Positions 37,461 through 47,872 of a DNA stretch of 64,000 bases are shown here, one piece after another. The DNA lies in the NCBI GenBank assembly GCA_026399515.1, contig JAPLQT010000117.1:62001-126000 (forward strand), written 5' to 3'. Positions within the stretch are counted from its first letter, which is position 1. Each line of letters opens with the position of its first letter. Origin of the DNA: Pseudomonadota bacterium (GTDB lineage: Bacteria > Pseudomonadota > Gammaproteobacteria > Burkholderiales > Rhodocyclaceae). The notes beneath the pieces are model-generated. The model was given only the letters and a program-made list of their open reading frames with translations. It was not told where the DNA came from and did not search any database. The position numbers and the translations under genes are program-made.

Positions 37461-37850
37461 TTAGATGCGGCGCCGCTTGGGCGGCCGGCAACCATTGTGG
37501 GGGATGGGCGTGATGTCGGTGATGCTGGAAATCTTGATGCCGAGCGCATTGAGTGCGCGAACCGCGGACTCACGACCGGGGCCTGGGCCCTTGATGCGCA
37601 CTTCGAGGTTCTTCACTCCGCAGTCCAGCGCCGCCTTGCCGGCGGCTTCGGCGGCGACCTGCGCGGCAAACGGCGTGCTCTTGCGCGAGCCCTTGAAGCC
37701 CGCACCACCGGAGGTTGCCCAGGACAGGGCATTACCCTGGCGATCGGTAATGGTGATGATGGTGTTATTGAACGACGCATGCACGTGGGCAATGCCCTCG
37801 GCGACGTTCTTCTTGACTTTCTTGCGTACTTTGGTTGCTGGCTTGGCCAT
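37461..37850 (-). CDS. rpsK: 30S ribosomal protein S11
   Basis: This 129-residue platform protein of the small subunit contains the family motifs [30 protein letters not shown] and the C-terminal [18 protein letters not shown]. It is preceded by rpsM with a 15-bp gap and followed by rpsD. Confidence 0.97.
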   Translation of the reverse strand: MAKPATKVRKKVKKNVAEGIAHVHASFNNTIITITDRQGNALSWATSGGAGFKGSRKSTPFAAQVAAEAAGKAALDCGVKNLEVRIKGPGPGRESAVRALNALGIKISSITDITPIPHNGCRPPKRRRI

Positions 37851-37865
37851 GTCTTATTCCCTGTT

Positions 37866-38231
37866 TTACTTTTTGGCGCCGGCGATAGCCTTGCGCGGAC
37901 CCTTGCGGGTACGGGCGTTGGTACGGGTGCGCTGACCGCGTACCGGCAGACCACGGCGATGGCGCAGGCCGCGGTAGCAGCCCAGATCCATCAAACGCTT
38001 GATGTTCATCGTCACCTCGCGGCGCAGATCGCCCTCGACGGTGAACTTACCCACTTCCTCGCGAAGCCGGTCCATCTCGCTATCGGTCAAATCCTTGACC
38101 TTGGTGGATCTACCCACTTTTGCGGCGTCGCATATTTTTTGCGCGCGCGGACGGCCAACCCCGAAAATTGCAGTCAGTGCAATTTCGGTGTGCTGGTGGT
38201 TCGGAATGTTTACCCCTGCAATACGGGCCAT
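37866..38231 (-). CDS. rpsM: 30S ribosomal protein S13
   Basis: This 121-residue head protein of the small subunit has the N terminus [37 protein letters not shown] and the C-terminal [27 protein letters not shown] tail that contacts tRNA. It is the first gene of the alpha operon, behind a clear sigma-70 promoter. Confidence 0.97.
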   Translation of the reverse strand: MARIAGVNIPNHQHTEIALTAIFGVGRPRAQKICDAAKVGRSTKVKDLTDSEMDRLREEVGKFTVEGDLRREVTMNIKRLMDLGCYRGLRHRRGLPVRGQRTRTNARTRKGPRKAIAGAKK

Positions 38232-38270
38232 AGGCTCACCCTAATTTATCCCTGTAACGGGAAACAGAAT

Positions 38271-38299
38271 ATTATAAATAACTTAGCCGTCGAAATCAA
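38271..38299 (-). promoter_or_regulatory. alpha operon promoter
   Basis: On the minus strand TTGATT, a 17-bp spacer and a perfect TATAAT lie about 40 bp before rpsM, in the only gap between rpmJ and rpsM. Confidence 0.75.
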
Positions 38300-38304
38300 G
38301 CAGT

Positions 38305-38418
38305 TCAGCCTTGGCGTTGCTTGTGGCGGGGATCGGTACAGATCACCCGAACCACCCGTTTGCGCCGGATGATCTTGCAATTACGACAGATACATTTGAC
38401 TGAAGCGAGTACTTTCAT
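38305..38418 (-). CDS. rpmJ: 50S ribosomal protein L36
   Basis: This 37-residue protein begins [20 protein letters not shown] and ends [11 protein letters not shown]. The four zinc ligands are C-x2-C, then Cys and His (CTDPRH), so this is the zinc-binding form. It is the last gene of the spc operon, after infA, and too short for most gene callers. Confidence 0.96.
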   Translation of the reverse strand: MKVLASVKCICRNCKIIRRKRVVRVICTDPRHKQRQG

Positions 38419-38459
38419 GATGCTTCTCCGTGATGATTGCTACTTTTCCAGCTTACAGA

Positions 38460-38678
38460 TTACTTCGCGCGGAAGACGATACGGCCCTTGGTCAGGTCGT
38501 AGGGCGTCATCTGCACCGTCACTTTGTCGCCCGGCAGAATGCGAATATAGTGCATGCGCATTTTTCCCGAGATATGTCCAAGCACCACATGGCCGTTCTC
38601 GAGTTTTACCCGGAAGGTCGCATTGGGGAGGTTTTCCTGCACCTCGCCCTGCATTTCGATCATGTCTTCCTTCGACAT
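38460..38678 (-). CDS. infA: translation initiation factor IF-1
   Basis: This 72-residue OB-fold factor binds the ribosomal A site during initiation. [48 protein letters not shown] matches the family throughout. Its place between secY and rpmJ is typical of betaproteobacteria. Confidence 0.96.
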   Translation of the reverse strand: MSKEDMIEMQGEVQENLPNATFRVKLENGHVVLGHISGKMRMHYIRILPGDKVTVQMTPYDLTKGRIVFRAK

Positions 38679-38698
38679 AGCGGCTCTTTAGCTATCCA

Positions 38699-40054
38699 CT
38701 AGCGTGTCGGGAAACCGGCGCCTTTGAAATTGGCTTTCTTCAAAAGGCTTTCATACTGGTGCGACATGATGTAGGCCTGCACCTGCGACATGAAGTCCAT
38801 GGTCACCACGACAATAATCAGCAGCGACGTGCCGCCGAAGTAAAACGGCACATTCCATTTCAGGATCAGGAACTCCGGCAACAAACACACCAGGGTCACA
38901 TAGATGGCGCCGGCCAGGGTCAGGCGCATCAGTATCTTGTCGATATATCGGGCCGTCTGCTCGCCGGGACGAATGCCGGGCACGAAGGCGCCGCTTTTCT
39001 TGAGGTTGTCGGCCGTCTCTTTGGAGTTGAACACCAGCGCCGTGTAAAAGAAACAGAAGAACACGATCGCCGTGGCATACAGCATCACATAAATCGGCTG
39101 GCCGGGCGACAGGGTACCGGCAATGTCCTTGAGCCAGCTCATGCCTTCGCTGGCGCCAAACCAGCCGGCAACGGTCGCCGGAAACAGGATGATGCTCGAC
39201 GCGAAGATCGGCGGAATCACGCCGGACATGTTCAGCTTGAGGGGCAGATGCGAGCTTTGCCCGCCATAGAGTTTGTTGCCCACCTGGCGCTTTGCATAGT
39301 TCACCAGGATCTTGCGTTGCCCGCGCTCCACGAACACCACCAGAGCCGTGACCAGGATGACGAGGGCGAAAATGAACAAGGCGGTCACTGGATGCATGCT
39401 GCCTGTGTTCACCAGCGAGAACAGGCCGCCCAGAGCGTTGGGCAGGCCGGCGGCGATACCGGCGAAGATGATTATTGAAATCCCGTTGCCCAGGCCGCGT
39501 TCGGTGATCTGCTCGCCCAGCCACATTAGGAACATGGTGCCGGTAACCAGCGTGGTGACTGCGGTCAGACGGAACATCATGCCCGGCTCAAGGACCAATC
39601 CGGGTTGCGATTCCAGCGCTATGGAAATGCCGATACCCTGGAACAGCGCCAGACCGACCGTGCCGTAGCGCGTATATTGGGTGATCTTGCGGCGGCCTGA
39701 CTCGCCTTCCTTCTTCAGCGCTTCGAGCTGCGGGGAAGCGATGCTCATCAGTTGCATGATGATCGAGGAGGAGATGTAAGGCATGATGCCCAGGGCGAAA
39801 ATCGTGAAGCGCGACAAGGCGCCGCCGGAGAACAGGTTGAACACGCCGAGGATGCCGCCCTGCTGCCCCTCGAACAGTTGCGCCAGCGCCACCGGATCGA
39901 TACCCGGGACCGGGATGTGCGCGCCGATTCGATAGACCACCAGCGCGCCCAGCAAAAACCACAGCCGGCGCCATAAGTCGCCGAACTTGCCGGTATTGCC
40001 TATGGGTTTGCCCGCGGCTTTGCCTAACGCGACCGAAGCGGCTGGAGTGGCCAA
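38699..40054 (-). CDS. secY: preprotein translocase subunit SecY
   Basis: This 451-residue channel protein of the Sec translocase has about ten membrane helices. Family segments are [22 protein letters not shown], the [15 protein letters not shown] loop and the cytoplasmic [14 protein letters not shown] region. I prefer a TTG start at 40054, 11 bp after the rplO stop and behind AAGGA. The longer frame to 40132 would overlap rplO by 68 bp and gives SecY an atypical N terminus. Confidence 0.93.
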   Translation of the reverse strand: MATPAASVALGKAAGKPIGNTGKFGDLWRRLWFLLGALVVYRIGAHIPVPGIDPVALAQLFEGQQGGILGVFNLFSGGALSRFTIFALGIMPYISSSIIMQLMSIASPQLEALKKEGESGRRKITQYTRYGTVGLALFQGIGISIALESQPGLVLEPGMMFRLTAVTTLVTGTMFLMWLGEQITERGLGNGISIIIFAGIAAGLPNALGGLFSLVNTGSMHPVTALFIFALVILVTALVVFVERGQRKILVNYAKRQVGNKLYGGQSSHLPLKLNMSGVIPPIFASSIILFPATVAGWFGASEGMSWLKDIAGTLSPGQPIYVMLYATAIVFFCFFYTALVFNSKETADNLKKSGAFVPGIRPGEQTARYIDKILMRLTLAGAIYVTLVCLLPEFLILKWNVPFYFGGTSLLIIVVVTMDFMSQVQAYIMSHQYESLLKKANFKGAGFPTR

Positions 40055-40064
40055 GAGAGCGTCC

Positions 40065-40502
40065 TTATGCCTCGGCGATGCTGCCGCCAAGCGCTTCGAT
40101 GGCTGCCTTGGCGCCTTTGGTGGCACCGACACCCTTCAGAGCCACCTTGCGGGTCAGCTTGCCGGAAAGTATCACTTTGGCCGACAAGGCATCCTGGGCG
40201 ATCACGTTGGCTTGCTTCAGCGACAGCAGATCGATTTCATCGAGCGGCATCTTCTCCAGATCGGAGAGGCGCACTTCGACATTCCGCCCCTGTGTCAGGG
40301 AAACGAAGCCGCGCTTGGGCAAACGCCTTTGCAAAGGCATCTGACCGCCTTCGAAGCCGACTTTGTGAAAGCCGCCGGCGCGGGATTTCTGTCCCTTGTG
40401 GCCGCGCCCCGCCGTCTTGCCGAGTCCGCTGCCGATGCCGCGGCCGACGCGGCGTTTGGCGTGGGTGGAACCTTCGGCCGGTTTGATGTTGTTCAGTCGC
40501 AT
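40065..40502 (-). CDS. rplO: 50S ribosomal protein L15
   Basis: This 145-residue assembly protein of the large subunit has the Gly/Arg/Lys-rich N terminus [29 protein letters not shown], typical of L15, with [17 protein letters not shown] following. It lies between rpmD (4-bp gap) and secY in the spc operon. Confidence 0.97.
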   Translation of the reverse strand: MRLNNIKPAEGSTHAKRRVGRGIGSGLGKTAGRGHKGQKSRAGGFHKVGFEGGQMPLQRRLPKRGFVSLTQGRNVEVRLSDLEKMPLDEIDLLSLKQANVIAQDALSAKVILSGKLTRKVALKGVGATKGAKAAIEALGGSIAEA

Positions 40503-40506
40503 CGTC

Positions 40507-40689
40507 TTAACCCTCGCACTTCACCAGATAGGCGACCTTGTGGATCATGCCGCGCACCGCCGGAGTGTCTTCCAGCATGGCGCTGCTGTTGAGGCGCCGC
40601 AAACCGAGGCCACGCACCGTGGCGCGGTGGCTCTGCTTGGTGCCGATGATGCTTTTGAACAGCGTCACCTTGATTTTTTTCTCAGCCAT
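40507..40689 (-). CDS. rpmD: 50S ribosomal protein L30
   Basis: This is a 60-residue protein, [21 protein letters not shown], with [31 protein letters not shown] at the C terminus. The ATG at 40689 is the true start; the longer open frame upstream only shadows rpsE. It belongs to the spc operon. Confidence 0.96.
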   Translation of the reverse strand: MAEKKIKVTLFKSIIGTKQSHRATVRGLGLRRLNSSAMLEDTPAVRGMIHKVAYLVKCEG

Positions 40690-40703
40690 AGTGTTTACTC
40701 CGC

Positions 40704-41231
40704 TTACTCCATGATGTCCTGGACGCTCTTGCCGCGCTTGGCGGCAAATTCGGCAGGAGTGCTCATCGCTTGCAACCCATTGATGGTGGCACGGACGACG
40801 TTGTACGGATTGGTCGAGCCAAGAATCTTGGCGACCACATCGGTGACGCCCGCCACTTCGAATACCGCGCGCATCGGTCCGCCGGCAATGATGCCGGTAC
40901 CCGCAGCGGCCGGCTGCATCATGACTCTGCAAGCGCCGTGATGACCGATCACCTTGTGCTGCAAGGTGCCGTCCTTGAGGCTGACGCGCGTCTGCTTCCT
41001 GCGCGCCTCTTCCATGGCCTTTTGCACGGCAACCGGAACTTCCCGCGATTTGCCCTTGCCCATGCCGACGCTGCCGTCGCCGTCGCCGACCACGGTGAGA
41101 GCCGCAAAACCGAGAATGCGTCCGCCCTTCACCACCTTGGTGACACGGTTGATGGCGACCATCTTCTCGCGCATGCCATCGTCGCTTTTCTCGGTCGTCT
41201 GCTGTTGCTTTCTTGTTTGGGGTTTAGCCAT
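40704..41231 (-). CDS. rpsE: 30S ribosomal protein S5
   Basis: This 175-residue protein takes part in decoding accuracy. The double-stranded RNA-binding N-terminal domain reads [33 protein letters not shown]. The C-terminal domain contains [22 protein letters not shown]. The Gln/Lys-rich N-terminal 18 residues are variable. It lies between rplR and rpmD. Confidence 0.97.
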   Translation of the reverse strand: MAKPQTRKQQQTTEKSDDGMREKMVAINRVTKVVKGGRILGFAALTVVGDGDGSVGMGKGKSREVPVAVQKAMEEARRKQTRVSLKDGTLQHKVIGHHGACRVMMQPAAAGTGIIAGGPMRAVFEVAGVTDVVAKILGSTNPYNVVRATINGLQAMSTPAEFAAKRGKSVQDIME

Positions 41232-41285
41232 TATTTGCCTCGCTCATTTGGCGCTTAGTTGGCACCGTGGTTGCCGCCTGCCGAA

Positions 41286-41639
41286 TTAGAACTTCAGTCC
41301 GCCTTCGCGCGCGGCTTCCGCCAGCGCCTTGACTCGACCATGGTAGTGAAAGCCGGATCGATCGAAGGTGACCGTTTCGATGCCCTTCGCCTTGGCACGT
41401 TCGGCGATCAGTTTTCCGACCGCCTCGGCAGCCTTGATATTGCCGCCATTGGGCACCTGGGTGCGCACTTCCGCTTCCGCGGTCGAGGCGGCAGCGAGCA
41501 CTTGCGTGCCGCAGCCGGAAAAAATCTGCGCATAGATATGGCAGTTGGTGCGATGCACGGAAAGTCGCACCGCCTTGAGTTCGGCGATCTTCGCCCGGGT
41601 TCTGCGGGCCCTGCGCAAGCGCGCTAGCTTCTTGTCCAT
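41286..41639 (-). CDS. rplR: 50S ribosomal protein L18
   Basis: This 117-residue 5S rRNA-binding protein contains [33 protein letters not shown] and the C-terminal [26 protein letters not shown], both highly conserved in L18. It lies 54 bp before rpsE and 11 bp after rplF. Confidence 0.97.
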   Translation of the reverse strand: MDKKLARLRRARRTRAKIAELKAVRLSVHRTNCHIYAQIFSGCGTQVLAAASTAEAEVRTQVPNGGNIKAAEAVGKLIAERAKAKGIETVTFDRSGFHYHGRVKALAEAAREGGLKF

Positions 41640-41650
41640 GTTGTCCGCCT

Positions 41651-42148
41651 TTACTTCTTCTTGGTTTCCTTGATTGCCACTCTTTCGTCGCTATAACGCA
41701 CGCCCTTGCCCTTGTAGGGCTCCGGCGAACGATAGGCGCGGACTTCAGCGGCTACCTGACCGACCTGCTGCCGGTCGATCCCTTTGATGACGATTTCGGT
41801 TTGGGTCGGGGTCTCGCATTTGACGCCCTTGGGCATCGAATGCACCACGGGGTGAGAGAATCCCAGCGACAGATTGAGCTTGTCGCCCTGAGCCTGCGCG
41901 CGGTAACCCACGCCCACCAGCGTCAGCTTCTTCTCGAAGCCCTTGGTGACGCCCGCCACCATGTTGTTGACCAGCGCCCGCATGGTGCCCGACATGGCAC
42001 CGCCATTCGGCATGCCCGGGATCGCCTTGCACATCAGCTTGTCGCCGTCGCGCTCCATCGTGACCGCAGGCAACATGAACTGCTTTAGCGTTCCAAGCGG
42101 ACCCTTGATGCTGATCCGCCACGATGCACAGAACTTCGCCGCCGACAT
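41651..42148 (-). CDS. rplF: 50S ribosomal protein L6, N terminus missing
   Basis: From [20 protein letters not shown] onwards this is normal L6, ending [20 protein letters not shown]. Normal L6 has about 177 residues and begins MSRVAKNP followed by some 20 residues before the GPLG motif. Here those residues, the ribosome-binding site and the spacer are absent, and the L6 frame runs directly out of the end of rpsH. The only upstream ATG (42148) lies in rpsH and would give 11 foreign residues. This is either a deletion or an assembly error; see findings. Confidence 0.8.
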   Translation of the reverse strand: MSAAKFCASWRISIKGPLGTLKQFMLPAVTMERDGDKLMCKAIPGMPNGGAMSGTMRALVNNMVAGVTKGFEKKLTLVGVGYRAQAQGDKLNLSLGFSHPVVHSMPKGVKCETPTQTEIVIKGIDRQQVGQVAAEVRAYRSPEPYKGKGVRYSDERVAIKETKKK

Positions 42149-42509
42149 TCGAGGCGCGCGCTTTTCTGTCGGTCATCACGCCCTTGGGCGTGGAAACAAT
42201 GGCGACGCCCAGGCCGTTCAGCACCCGCGGCAGATCGTCCTTGCCTTTATAGACACGCAGCCCCGGTTTCGATATGCGCTCGATGCGTTCTATCACCGGA
42301 CGTCCGGAGTAGTACTTGAGCGCGATATCGAGTTCCGGCTTGCCGCCGTTCTCGCGAATTGCGAAATCATCGATATAACCTTCGTCCTTGAGAACAGCGG
42401 CGATCGCCACTTTCAGTTTGGACGAAGGCATGACAACGGCTCCCTTTTGCGCGGTCTGCGCATTACGGATGCGGGTCAGCATATCGGCGATAGGATCGGT
42501 CATACTCAT
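42117..42509 (-). CDS. rpsH: 30S ribosomal protein S8, stop codon lost
   Basis: Residues 1-131 ([18 protein letters not shown] to GGEVLCIVA) are a complete S8, and related S8 proteins end at exactly this point. No stop codon follows: the frame runs on to 41745 through rplF out of phase, which would add 123 unrelated residues. The ATG at 42509 follows AGGAGAGATCACT. S8 binds 16S rRNA and, in enterobacteria, represses the spc operon. Confidence 0.85.
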
Positions 42510-42524
42510 AGTGATCTCTCCTGA

Positions 42525-42830
42525 TTACCAGCTGGCCTTGGTCATGCCCGGCACTTCGCCGCGCATCACAAATTCGCGTAGCTTGTTGCGGCACAGGCCG
42601 AATTTACGGAAAACACCGCGCGGGCGACCGGTCAGCTCACAGCGATTGCGCTGGCGCGTCGGCGAGGCATTGCGCGGCAGTTGCTGCAACTTGAGTCGCG
42701 CGGTCATGCGTTGCTCGTCGGTCAATTTGACGTTGTTATAGATGGCGGCAAGCTCGGCGCGCTTGGCGGCATATTTTGCGACCATTTTCGTGCGCTTCGC
42801 TTCGCGGTTGATCAGTGAAAGTTTTGCCAT
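42525..42830 (-). CDS. rpsN: 30S ribosomal protein S14
   Basis: This 101-residue protein is of the long, zinc-free S14 class. It contains [24 protein letters not shown] and [39 protein letters not shown]. It lies between rplE (7-bp gap) and rpsH in the spc operon. Confidence 0.97.
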   Translation of the reverse strand: MAKLSLINREAKRTKMVAKYAAKRAELAAIYNNVKLTDEQRMTARLKLQQLPRNASPTRQRNRCELTGRPRGVFRKFGLCRNKLREFVMRGEVPGMTKASW

Positions 42831-42837
42831 GTGTCCC

Positions 42838-43377
42838 TCAGTTCTTGAAGGGGAATTTGAATGCAGTGAGAAGCGCTTTGGCTTCCGCGTCGGTTTTTGC
42901 CGTCGTCGTGATGCTGATGTTCATTCCACGCAGCGCGTCGATCTTGTCGTACTCGATTTCGTGAAAAATGATCTGCTCCTTGACGCCGACGTTGTAATTG
43001 CCGCGGCCATCGAAACCTTTGCCGGAAATACCGCGAAAGTCGCGGATACGCGGCATGGCGACCGAAACCAGCCGATCGAGAAACTCGTACATGCGGTTGC
43101 CGCGCAGTGTCACCATGCAGCCGATGGGATAGCCTTCGCGTATCTTGAAGCCGGCAATGGCTTTTTTTGCCTTGGTGATGACCGGCTTCTGTCCGGCGAT
43201 CTTGGTCATGTCGCCGACCGCGTGGTCGAGTATCTTCTTGTCGCCGATTGCCTCGCCAACGCCCATATTAAGCGTGATCTTGGTGATCCTCGGCACTTCC
43301 ATGATCGAATGGTAGCCAAACTTTTCCTTCAGTTCGGCAACCACCTTGGTCTTGTAGAATTCCTGTAAGCGCGCCAT
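42838..43377 (-). CDS. rplE: 50S ribosomal protein L5
   Basis: This 179-residue 5S rRNA-binding protein contains [21 protein letters not shown], the [29 protein letters not shown] block and [35 protein letters not shown]. It follows rplX by 8 bp. Confidence 0.97.
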   Translation of the reverse strand: MARLQEFYKTKVVAELKEKFGYHSIMEVPRITKITLNMGVGEAIGDKKILDHAVGDMTKIAGQKPVITKAKKAIAGFKIREGYPIGCMVTLRGNRMYEFLDRLVSVAMPRIRDFRGISGKGFDGRGNYNVGVKEQIIFHEIEYDKIDALRGMNISITTTAKTDAEAKALLTAFKFPFKN

Positions 43378-43385
43378 GATTTTCC

Positions 43386-43703
43386 TTACGCCTCCAGAAC
43401 TTCGCCGTTCGCCTTGAACACCCTGACTTTACGTCCGTCGTCGAGAGTCTTGAAGCCGACGCGATCCGCTTTCTGGGTGGCCGGGTTGAACAGCGCCACA
43501 TTGGAAACCTGAATCGGCATCTCTTTCTCGACGATGCCGCCCTGTTGCCCTTTCATCGGATTGGGCTTGGTGTGCTTCTTGACGCGATTGACACCCTCAA
43601 CCAGGACATGGTCGGCGTCTATGCGGTTCAATACCACGCCGCGCTTGCCTTTGTCCTTGCCGGTAATGACGATGACCTTATCGCCTTTGCGAATTTTATT
43701 CAT
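43386..43703 (-). CDS. rplX: 50S ribosomal protein L24
   Basis: This 105-residue assembly initiator of the large subunit has the KOW motif [28 protein letters not shown] at the N terminus and [27 protein letters not shown] after it. It lies 9 bp after rplN. Confidence 0.97.
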   Translation of the reverse strand: MNKIRKGDKVIVITGKDKGKRGVVLNRIDADHVLVEGVNRVKKHTKPNPMKGQQGGIVEKEMPIQVSNVALFNPATQKADRVGFKTLDDGRKVRVFKANGEVLEA

Positions 43704-43712
43704 GGGCTATCC

Positions 43713-44081
43713 TTACAGAACTTCGGGCGCCAGCGAAACGATCTTCATGAATCGCTCGGTGCGCAGCTCGCGCGTCACCGGCCCGAAGATACGGGTGCCG
43801 ATCGGCTCCAGCTTGTTGTTTAGCAGCACGGCGGCGTTGTCGTCGAACTTGATCAGGGAACCATCCGCGCGACGAACGCCCTTGGCGGTGCGTACCACGA
43901 CAGCGGTATACACTTCGCCTTTTTTGACCCGGCCGCGCGGCGCCACATCCTTGATGCTGACCTTGATGACATCGCCGATCCCGGCGTAGCGCCGTTTCGA
44001 ACCGCCCAGCACCTTGATGCACATGACTGTACGCGCGCCGGTGTTATCGGCGACGGTCAGCTTGGTTTGCATTTGTATCAT
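43713..44081 (-). CDS. rplN: 50S ribosomal protein L14
   Basis: This 122-residue protein is nearly all conserved: [44 protein letters not shown] and the C-terminal [24 protein letters not shown]. It is first gene of the spc operon, about 120 bp after a sigma-70 promoter in the gap behind rpsQ. Confidence 0.97.
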   Translation of the reverse strand: MIQMQTKLTVADNTGARTVMCIKVLGGSKRRYAGIGDVIKVSIKDVAPRGRVKKGEVYTAVVVRTAKGVRRADGSLIKFDDNAAVLLNNKLEPIGTRIFGPVTRELRTERFMKIVSLAPEVL

Positions 44082-44201
44082 TTAATTCCCTCCAACTTAA
44101 TTCGCGTAAAGCCAGGCAATCGCGATCAGTCTTGGAACCCGTACGGGTATGGCAAGAGGCGCATCGCTAGGCAATGCACCTGCGGTAAAACAAAGACGAC
44201 G

Positions 44202-44231
44202 ATTATCTTACTATCTACACGAGGATGTCAA
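44202..44231 (-). promoter_or_regulatory. spc operon promoter
   Basis: On the minus strand a perfect TTGACA, an 18-bp spacer and GATAAT occupy the 195-bp gap between rpsQ and rplN, the same place as the E. coli spc promoter. Confidence 0.72.
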
Positions 44232-44232
44232 T

Positions 44233-44266
44233 AGTTGTCGCCCAGGAAATCTCGCGGGCGGCAACT
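44233..44266 (-). terminator. hairpin at the end of the S10 operon
   Basis: On the minus strand AGTTGCCGCCC and GGGCGACAACT pair with one mismatch across a 12-nt loop, starting 10 bp after the rpsQ stop. No T-run follows, so termination is probably partial and transcription can pass into the spc operon. Confidence 0.45.
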
Positions 44267-44276
44267 AAAGACTCTG

Positions 44277-44540
44277 CTAGGCGCTCTTTTCGATGATCTG
44301 CGCGACCCGCCAGGCCTTCGTCTTGGAAATCGGCGCACATTCCTCGATCAGCACCAAATCGCCGGTTTTCGCTTCTGCGCTGTCGACGTGCGCGTGATAC
44401 TTTTGGGTGCGCAACATCATCTTGCCGATCACCGGATGCTTGACCCGGCGCTCGATCAGCACGGTCACGGTCTTCTGCATCTTGTCGCTGACGACTCGCC
44501 CGGTGAGGGTACGGCGCACTTTTCCTGTCGCTTCGGTCAT
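44277..44540 (-). CDS. rpsQ: 30S ribosomal protein S17
   Basis: This 87-residue OB-fold protein contains [33 protein letters not shown] and [29 protein letters not shown], both standard for S17. The ATG overlaps the rpmC stop as ATGA. It is the last gene of the S10 operon. Confidence 0.97.
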   Translation of the reverse strand: MTEATGKVRRTLTGRVVSDKMQKTVTVLIERRVKHPVIGKMMLRTQKYHAHVDSAEAKTGDLVLIEECAPISKTKAWRVAQIIEKSA

Positions 44541-44731
44541 TTTGCGGCACCCCTTTCGCCCAGAATGGTTTTAACCCGCGCGATGTCCTTGCGCACCTTG
44601 CCGATCTGGCTGTGGTTGGTCAGTTGCTGCGTCGCCACCTGCATGCGCATGCTGAACTGGGCCCTGCGCAAATCGAGCAGTTCCTTGTCCAATTCGGCAG
44701 TGGTCTTTGCTCTCATTTCAATTGGTTTCAT
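44537..44731 (-). CDS. rpmC: 50S ribosomal protein L29
   Basis: This 64-residue two-helix protein lies at the exit tunnel: [31 protein letters not shown] and the C-terminal [20 protein letters not shown]. It lies between rplP and rpsQ with coupled junctions. Confidence 0.97.
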   Translation of the reverse strand: MKPIEMRAKTTAELDKELLDLRRAQFSMRMQVATQQLTNHSQIGKVRKDIARVKTILGERGAAK

Positions 44732-44733
44732 GA

Positions 44734-45147
44734 TTACCTCAATTGACGCGTAACGAATGTCGTTTCAATCGGCAGTTTGGCCGCCGCGAGGCGGAACGCC
44801 TCACGCGCCAAGACTTCATCAACGCCATCCATTTCATACAACACTTTGCCCGGCTGTATCTCCGCAACCCAGTACTCGGGATTGCCTTTGCCGTTACCCA
44901 TACGAACTTCCAGGGGCTTCTTGGAGATCGGCTTGTCGGGGAAAATGCGAATCCAGATGCGGCCGCCGCGCTTGATGTGGCGGGTCATGGCGCGTCGCGC
45001 CGACTCGATCTGGCGCGCCGTCAATCGGCCGCGGCCGACGGCTTTCAGTCCGTACTCGCCGAAGCTGACCTTGGCGCCTCGGGTAGCGACCCCCTTATTG
45101 CGGCCTTTTTGCTGTTTGCGGTATTTGGTGCGAGCGGGTTGCAGCAT
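44734..45147 (-). CDS. rplP: 50S ribosomal protein L16
   Basis: This 137-residue protein lies at the A-site and peptidyl transferase centre. It contains [58 protein letters not shown] and [16 protein letters not shown]. It follows rpsC by 5 bp. Confidence 0.97.
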   Translation of the reverse strand: MLQPARTKYRKQQKGRNKGVATRGAKVSFGEYGLKAVGRGRLTARQIESARRAMTRHIKRGGRIWIRIFPDKPISKKPLEVRMGNGKGNPEYWVAEIQPGKVLYEMDGVDEVLAREAFRLAAAKLPIETTFVTRQLR

Positions 45148-45152
45148 GGTTA

Positions 45153-46094
45153 TTACTCCTTAGCGTCCTTGTCCGCAGCCACGTCCGGCTTCGCGGCAGC
45201 GGGCTTGCGCACACGCTTGACGGGGGCCTTGGCCTCGGTAGCGGCTTCTTTAGCCGGCGCTTTAGCCGGAGTCTTCTTGACGGTCTCATCGACTGTGGCT
45301 GTCTCGGGCTTGGGCTCAGCAGGCTTGCGGGCGGTACGCTTGACCACCGCCGCCGGCTTGGCATCTGCCCCTTCGACCGGGGGGGTACTGGGCGGAGCAC
45401 GGCGGGTGGTGCCACGGCGCTGTTCTTCGGCGCTCGCCTCCGGCACGACCAGCGCCGCGTCATGCTTGGCAGCCATTTCACCTTTGAATACCCAGACCTT
45501 AACACCGATGATGCCGTAGGTGGTCTTCGCTTCGGAAGTGCCGTAATCGATATCCGCACGCAGAGTATGCAAGGGCACGCGGCCCTCGCGGTACCATTCG
45601 CGACGCGCAATCTCGGCGCCGTTGAGACGGCCGGAACTCATGATCTTGATACCCTGGGCACCGAGGCGCATCGCATTCTGCATCGCGCGTTTCATCGCGC
45701 GACGGAACATGATGCGTTTTTCGAGCTGCTGGGCGATCGAGTCGGCGATCAACTGGGCATCGGTCTCGGGCTTGCGGATTTCCTCGATGTTGACATGCAC
45801 CTGGCCGCCGAGAATTTTCTGCAAGTCGGTCTTCAAATGCTCGATGTCCTCGCCTTTCTTGCCGATGACGACGCCGGGCCGGGCGCTGAATACGGTAATG
45901 CGCGCGTTCTTGGCCGGACGCTCGATCACCACGCGCCCCACCGAAGCGTGCGCCAGTTTTTTCTTCAGGTATTCGCGGACCTTGATGTCTTCATTCAACA
46001 TCACCGGAAAGTTCTTGCTGTTGGCAAACCAGCGTGAAGACCAGTTGCGCGTGACCGCGAGGCGGAAACCGATCGGATGAATCTTCTGTCCCAT
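45153..46094 (-). CDS. rpsC: 30S ribosomal protein S3 with long C-terminal tail
   Basis: Residues 1 to about 216 are a standard S3: [23 protein letters not shown], the KH domain around [16 protein letters not shown] and the [26 protein letters not shown] end. A tail of about 95 residues follows, rich in Ala, Lys, Pro and Thr ([20 protein letters not shown] and similar). The whole is 313 residues against 233 in E. coli. S3 lies at the mRNA entry channel, so the tail would reach into solvent or along mRNA. Confidence 0.95.
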   Translation of the reverse strand: MGQKIHPIGFRLAVTRNWSSRWFANSKNFPVMLNEDIKVREYLKKKLAHASVGRVVIERPAKNARITVFSARPGVVIGKKGEDIEHLKTDLQKILGGQVHVNIEEIRKPETDAQLIADSIAQQLEKRIMFRRAMKRAMQNAMRLGAQGIKIMSSGRLNGAEIARREWYREGRVPLHTLRADIDYGTSEAKTTYGIIGVKVWVFKGEMAAKHDAALVVPEASAEEQRRGTTRRAPPSTPPVEGADAKPAAVVKRTARKPAEPKPETATVDETVKKTPAKAPAKEAATEAKAPVKRVRKPAAAKPDVAADKDAKE

Positions 46095-46103
46095 AGTTTT
46101 TCC

Positions 46104-46433
46104 TTAGTCCCCGACGGTGACGTAGATGTGACTCGTCTGTTTGAGGATGTGATTGCCACGTCCCTTGGCGCGTGCCGTGAAACGCTTCAGCACCGCGCCC
46201 TTTTCGACATGGATGACCTTGACCTTGAGCGCATCGATGTCGGCGCCATCGTTGTGCTCGGCGTTGGCGATCGCCGACTCGAGCACTTTCTTGATGATGG
46301 TGGCGCCTTTCTTGGGCGAAAAGGCCAGGATGTTGAGCGCCTGGTCGACCGACTTGCCGCGCACCAGGTCGGCCACCAGCCGCCCCTTTTGTGCCGACAA
46401 GCGAACGCCGCGGAGAATCGCATTGGTTTCCAT
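46104..46433 (-). CDS. rplV: 50S ribosomal protein L22
   Basis: This 109-residue protein lines the exit tunnel: [32 protein letters not shown] and the tunnel hairpin [31 protein letters not shown] choose the ATG at 46433, 7 bp after AAGGA; the ATG at 46439 is too close to it. It lies between rpsS and rpsC. Confidence 0.96.
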   Translation of the reverse strand: METNAILRGVRLSAQKGRLVADLVRGKSVDQALNILAFSPKKGATIIKKVLESAIANAEHNDGADIDALKVKVIHVEKGAVLKRFTARAKGRGNHILKQTSHIYVTVGD

Positions 46434-46442
46434 TGTCATTCC

Positions 46443-46724
46443 TTACTTCTTGACCGCGGCCTTTTTGCCGGCGGTATGACCCTTGAAGGTTCGCGTCAGG
46501 GCGAATTCGCCGAGCTTGTGCCCGACCATGTTTTCCGAGACGTAGACCGGAATATGTTGCTTGCCGTTATGCACGGCGATCGTCAGGCCGACAAGATCCG
46601 GCAGGATGGTCGAGCGGCGCGACCAGGTCTTGATCGGGCGTTTGTCGCTCGTACCGCGCAGCGCATCGACTTTTTTGAGCAAATGGGCATCGATGAACGG
46701 GCCCTTTTTAAGCGAACGTGTCAT
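46443..46724 (-). CDS. rpsS: 30S ribosomal protein S19
   Basis: This 93-residue head protein contains [51 protein letters not shown] and [18 protein letters not shown], all highly conserved. It follows rplB by 3 bp. Confidence 0.97.
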   Translation of the reverse strand: MTRSLKKGPFIDAHLLKKVDALRGTSDKRPIKTWSRRSTILPDLVGLTIAVHNGKQHIPVYVSENMVGHKLGEFALTRTFKGHTAGKKAAVKK

Positions 46725-46727
46725 TTA

Positions 46728-47561
46728 TCACCTCTTATTTCTTGGCCGGCGGGCAACGATCATCACGCTGGTGCGCTTGTTGCGGCGCGTGCGATAGCCT
46801 TTCGTCTTGGTGCCCCACGGACTGACCGGATGCATACCGGCTGCTGTCCTGCCTTCGCCACCGCCGTGCGGGTGGTCGACCGGGTTCATCACCACGCCGC
46901 GCACCGTCGGGCGTATGCCGCGCCAGCGGTTGGCGCCGGCCTTGCCGATGGAGCGCAGGCTGTTTTCCTCGTTGCCGACCTCGCCGATGGTGGCGCGGCA
47001 CTCGACATGCACCCGGCGGATTTCGCCGGAGCGCAGACGCAACTGGGCATACACGCCTTCGCGTGCCATCAGTTGCACCGAAGTGCCTGCGGCACGGGCA
47101 ATCTGGGCGCCCTTGCCGGGGATCATCTCGATGCAGTGGATGGTCGTTCCGACGGGGATATTTCGGATCGGCAGCGTATTGCCCGGCTTGATCGGCGCTT
47201 CCGCGCCGCTGATCAACTGTGCGCCGACCGCCACGCCTTTCGGGGCGATGATGTAGCGGCGCTCGCCATCCGCATAGAGCAGCAACGCCAGGTTGGCGGT
47301 ACGGTTGGGGTCGTATTCGAGGCGTTCGACCTTGGCGACGATGCCATCCTTGTTGCGGCGAAAATCGACGATGCGATAATGCTGCTTGTGGCCGCCGCCC
47401 TGATGACGGACGGTGATATGGCCATGGTTGTTGCGTCCGGCCTTGCTGTGTTTCTTTTCCAGTAGCGCGGCATGCGGGCGTCCCTTGTGCAGATCGGGAT
47501 TGACGATCTTGACGAGCGAACGACGGCCGGGAGATGTCGGCTTGACTTTGACGAGTGCCAT
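46728..47561 (-). CDS. rplB: 50S ribosomal protein L2
   Basis: This 277-residue protein is required for subunit joining and peptidyl transfer. It contains [32 protein letters not shown] and the C-terminal [20 protein letters not shown], which carries the essential His (DHPHGGG). The ATG abuts the rplW stop as TAATG. Confidence 0.97.
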   Translation of the reverse strand: MALVKVKPTSPGRRSLVKIVNPDLHKGRPHAALLEKKHSKAGRNNHGHITVRHQGGGHKQHYRIVDFRRNKDGIVAKVERLEYDPNRTANLALLLYADGERRYIIAPKGVAVGAQLISGAEAPIKPGNTLPIRNIPVGTTIHCIEMIPGKGAQIARAAGTSVQLMAREGVYAQLRLRSGEIRRVHVECRATIGEVGNEENSLRSIGKAGANRWRGIRPTVRGVVMNPVDHPHGGGEGRTAAGMHPVSPWGTKTKGYRTRRNKRTSVMIVARRPRNKR

Positions 47562-47872
47562 TAAGCGGCCCCCCCTTCAGCGAAATTGATTTCCTGTCCG
47601 GGCTTGAGGCAGACGAAGGCTTTCTTCGCATCGCTGCGGCGCCCGTTGAAGCGGCCAAAGCGCTTGGCTTTGCCCTTCATATTGGATATTTGCACCGACT
47701 CGACCTGAACCTTGAACATCAACTCGACGGCGGCCTTGACTTCCGGCTTGGTGGCATCGGAGGCGACGAAGAAAATCACCTGCTCGTTCTTGTCGGCGAT
47801 GTAAGTGGCTTTTTCGGATATTTGGGGCGCGAGCAATATTTGCAGCAGGCGTTCCTGATTGAATGTGGTCAT
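47561..47872 (-). CDS. rplW: 50S ribosomal protein L23
   Basis: This 103-residue exit-tunnel protein is the docking site for trigger factor and SRP. It contains [50 protein letters not shown]. Its ATG overlaps the rplD stop as ATGA. Confidence 0.97.
   Translation of the reverse strand: MTTFNQERLLQILLAPQISEKATYIADKNEQVIFFVASDATKPEVKAAVELMFKVQVESVQISNMKGKAKRFGRFNGRRSDAKKAFVCLKPGQEINFAEGGAA

Noticed and set aside
41745-42116. C-terminal extension of S8 by 123 residues as a natural fusion
   Set aside because: The added residues are rplF read out of phase and have no sensible composition; a deletion or assembly fault explains it better.
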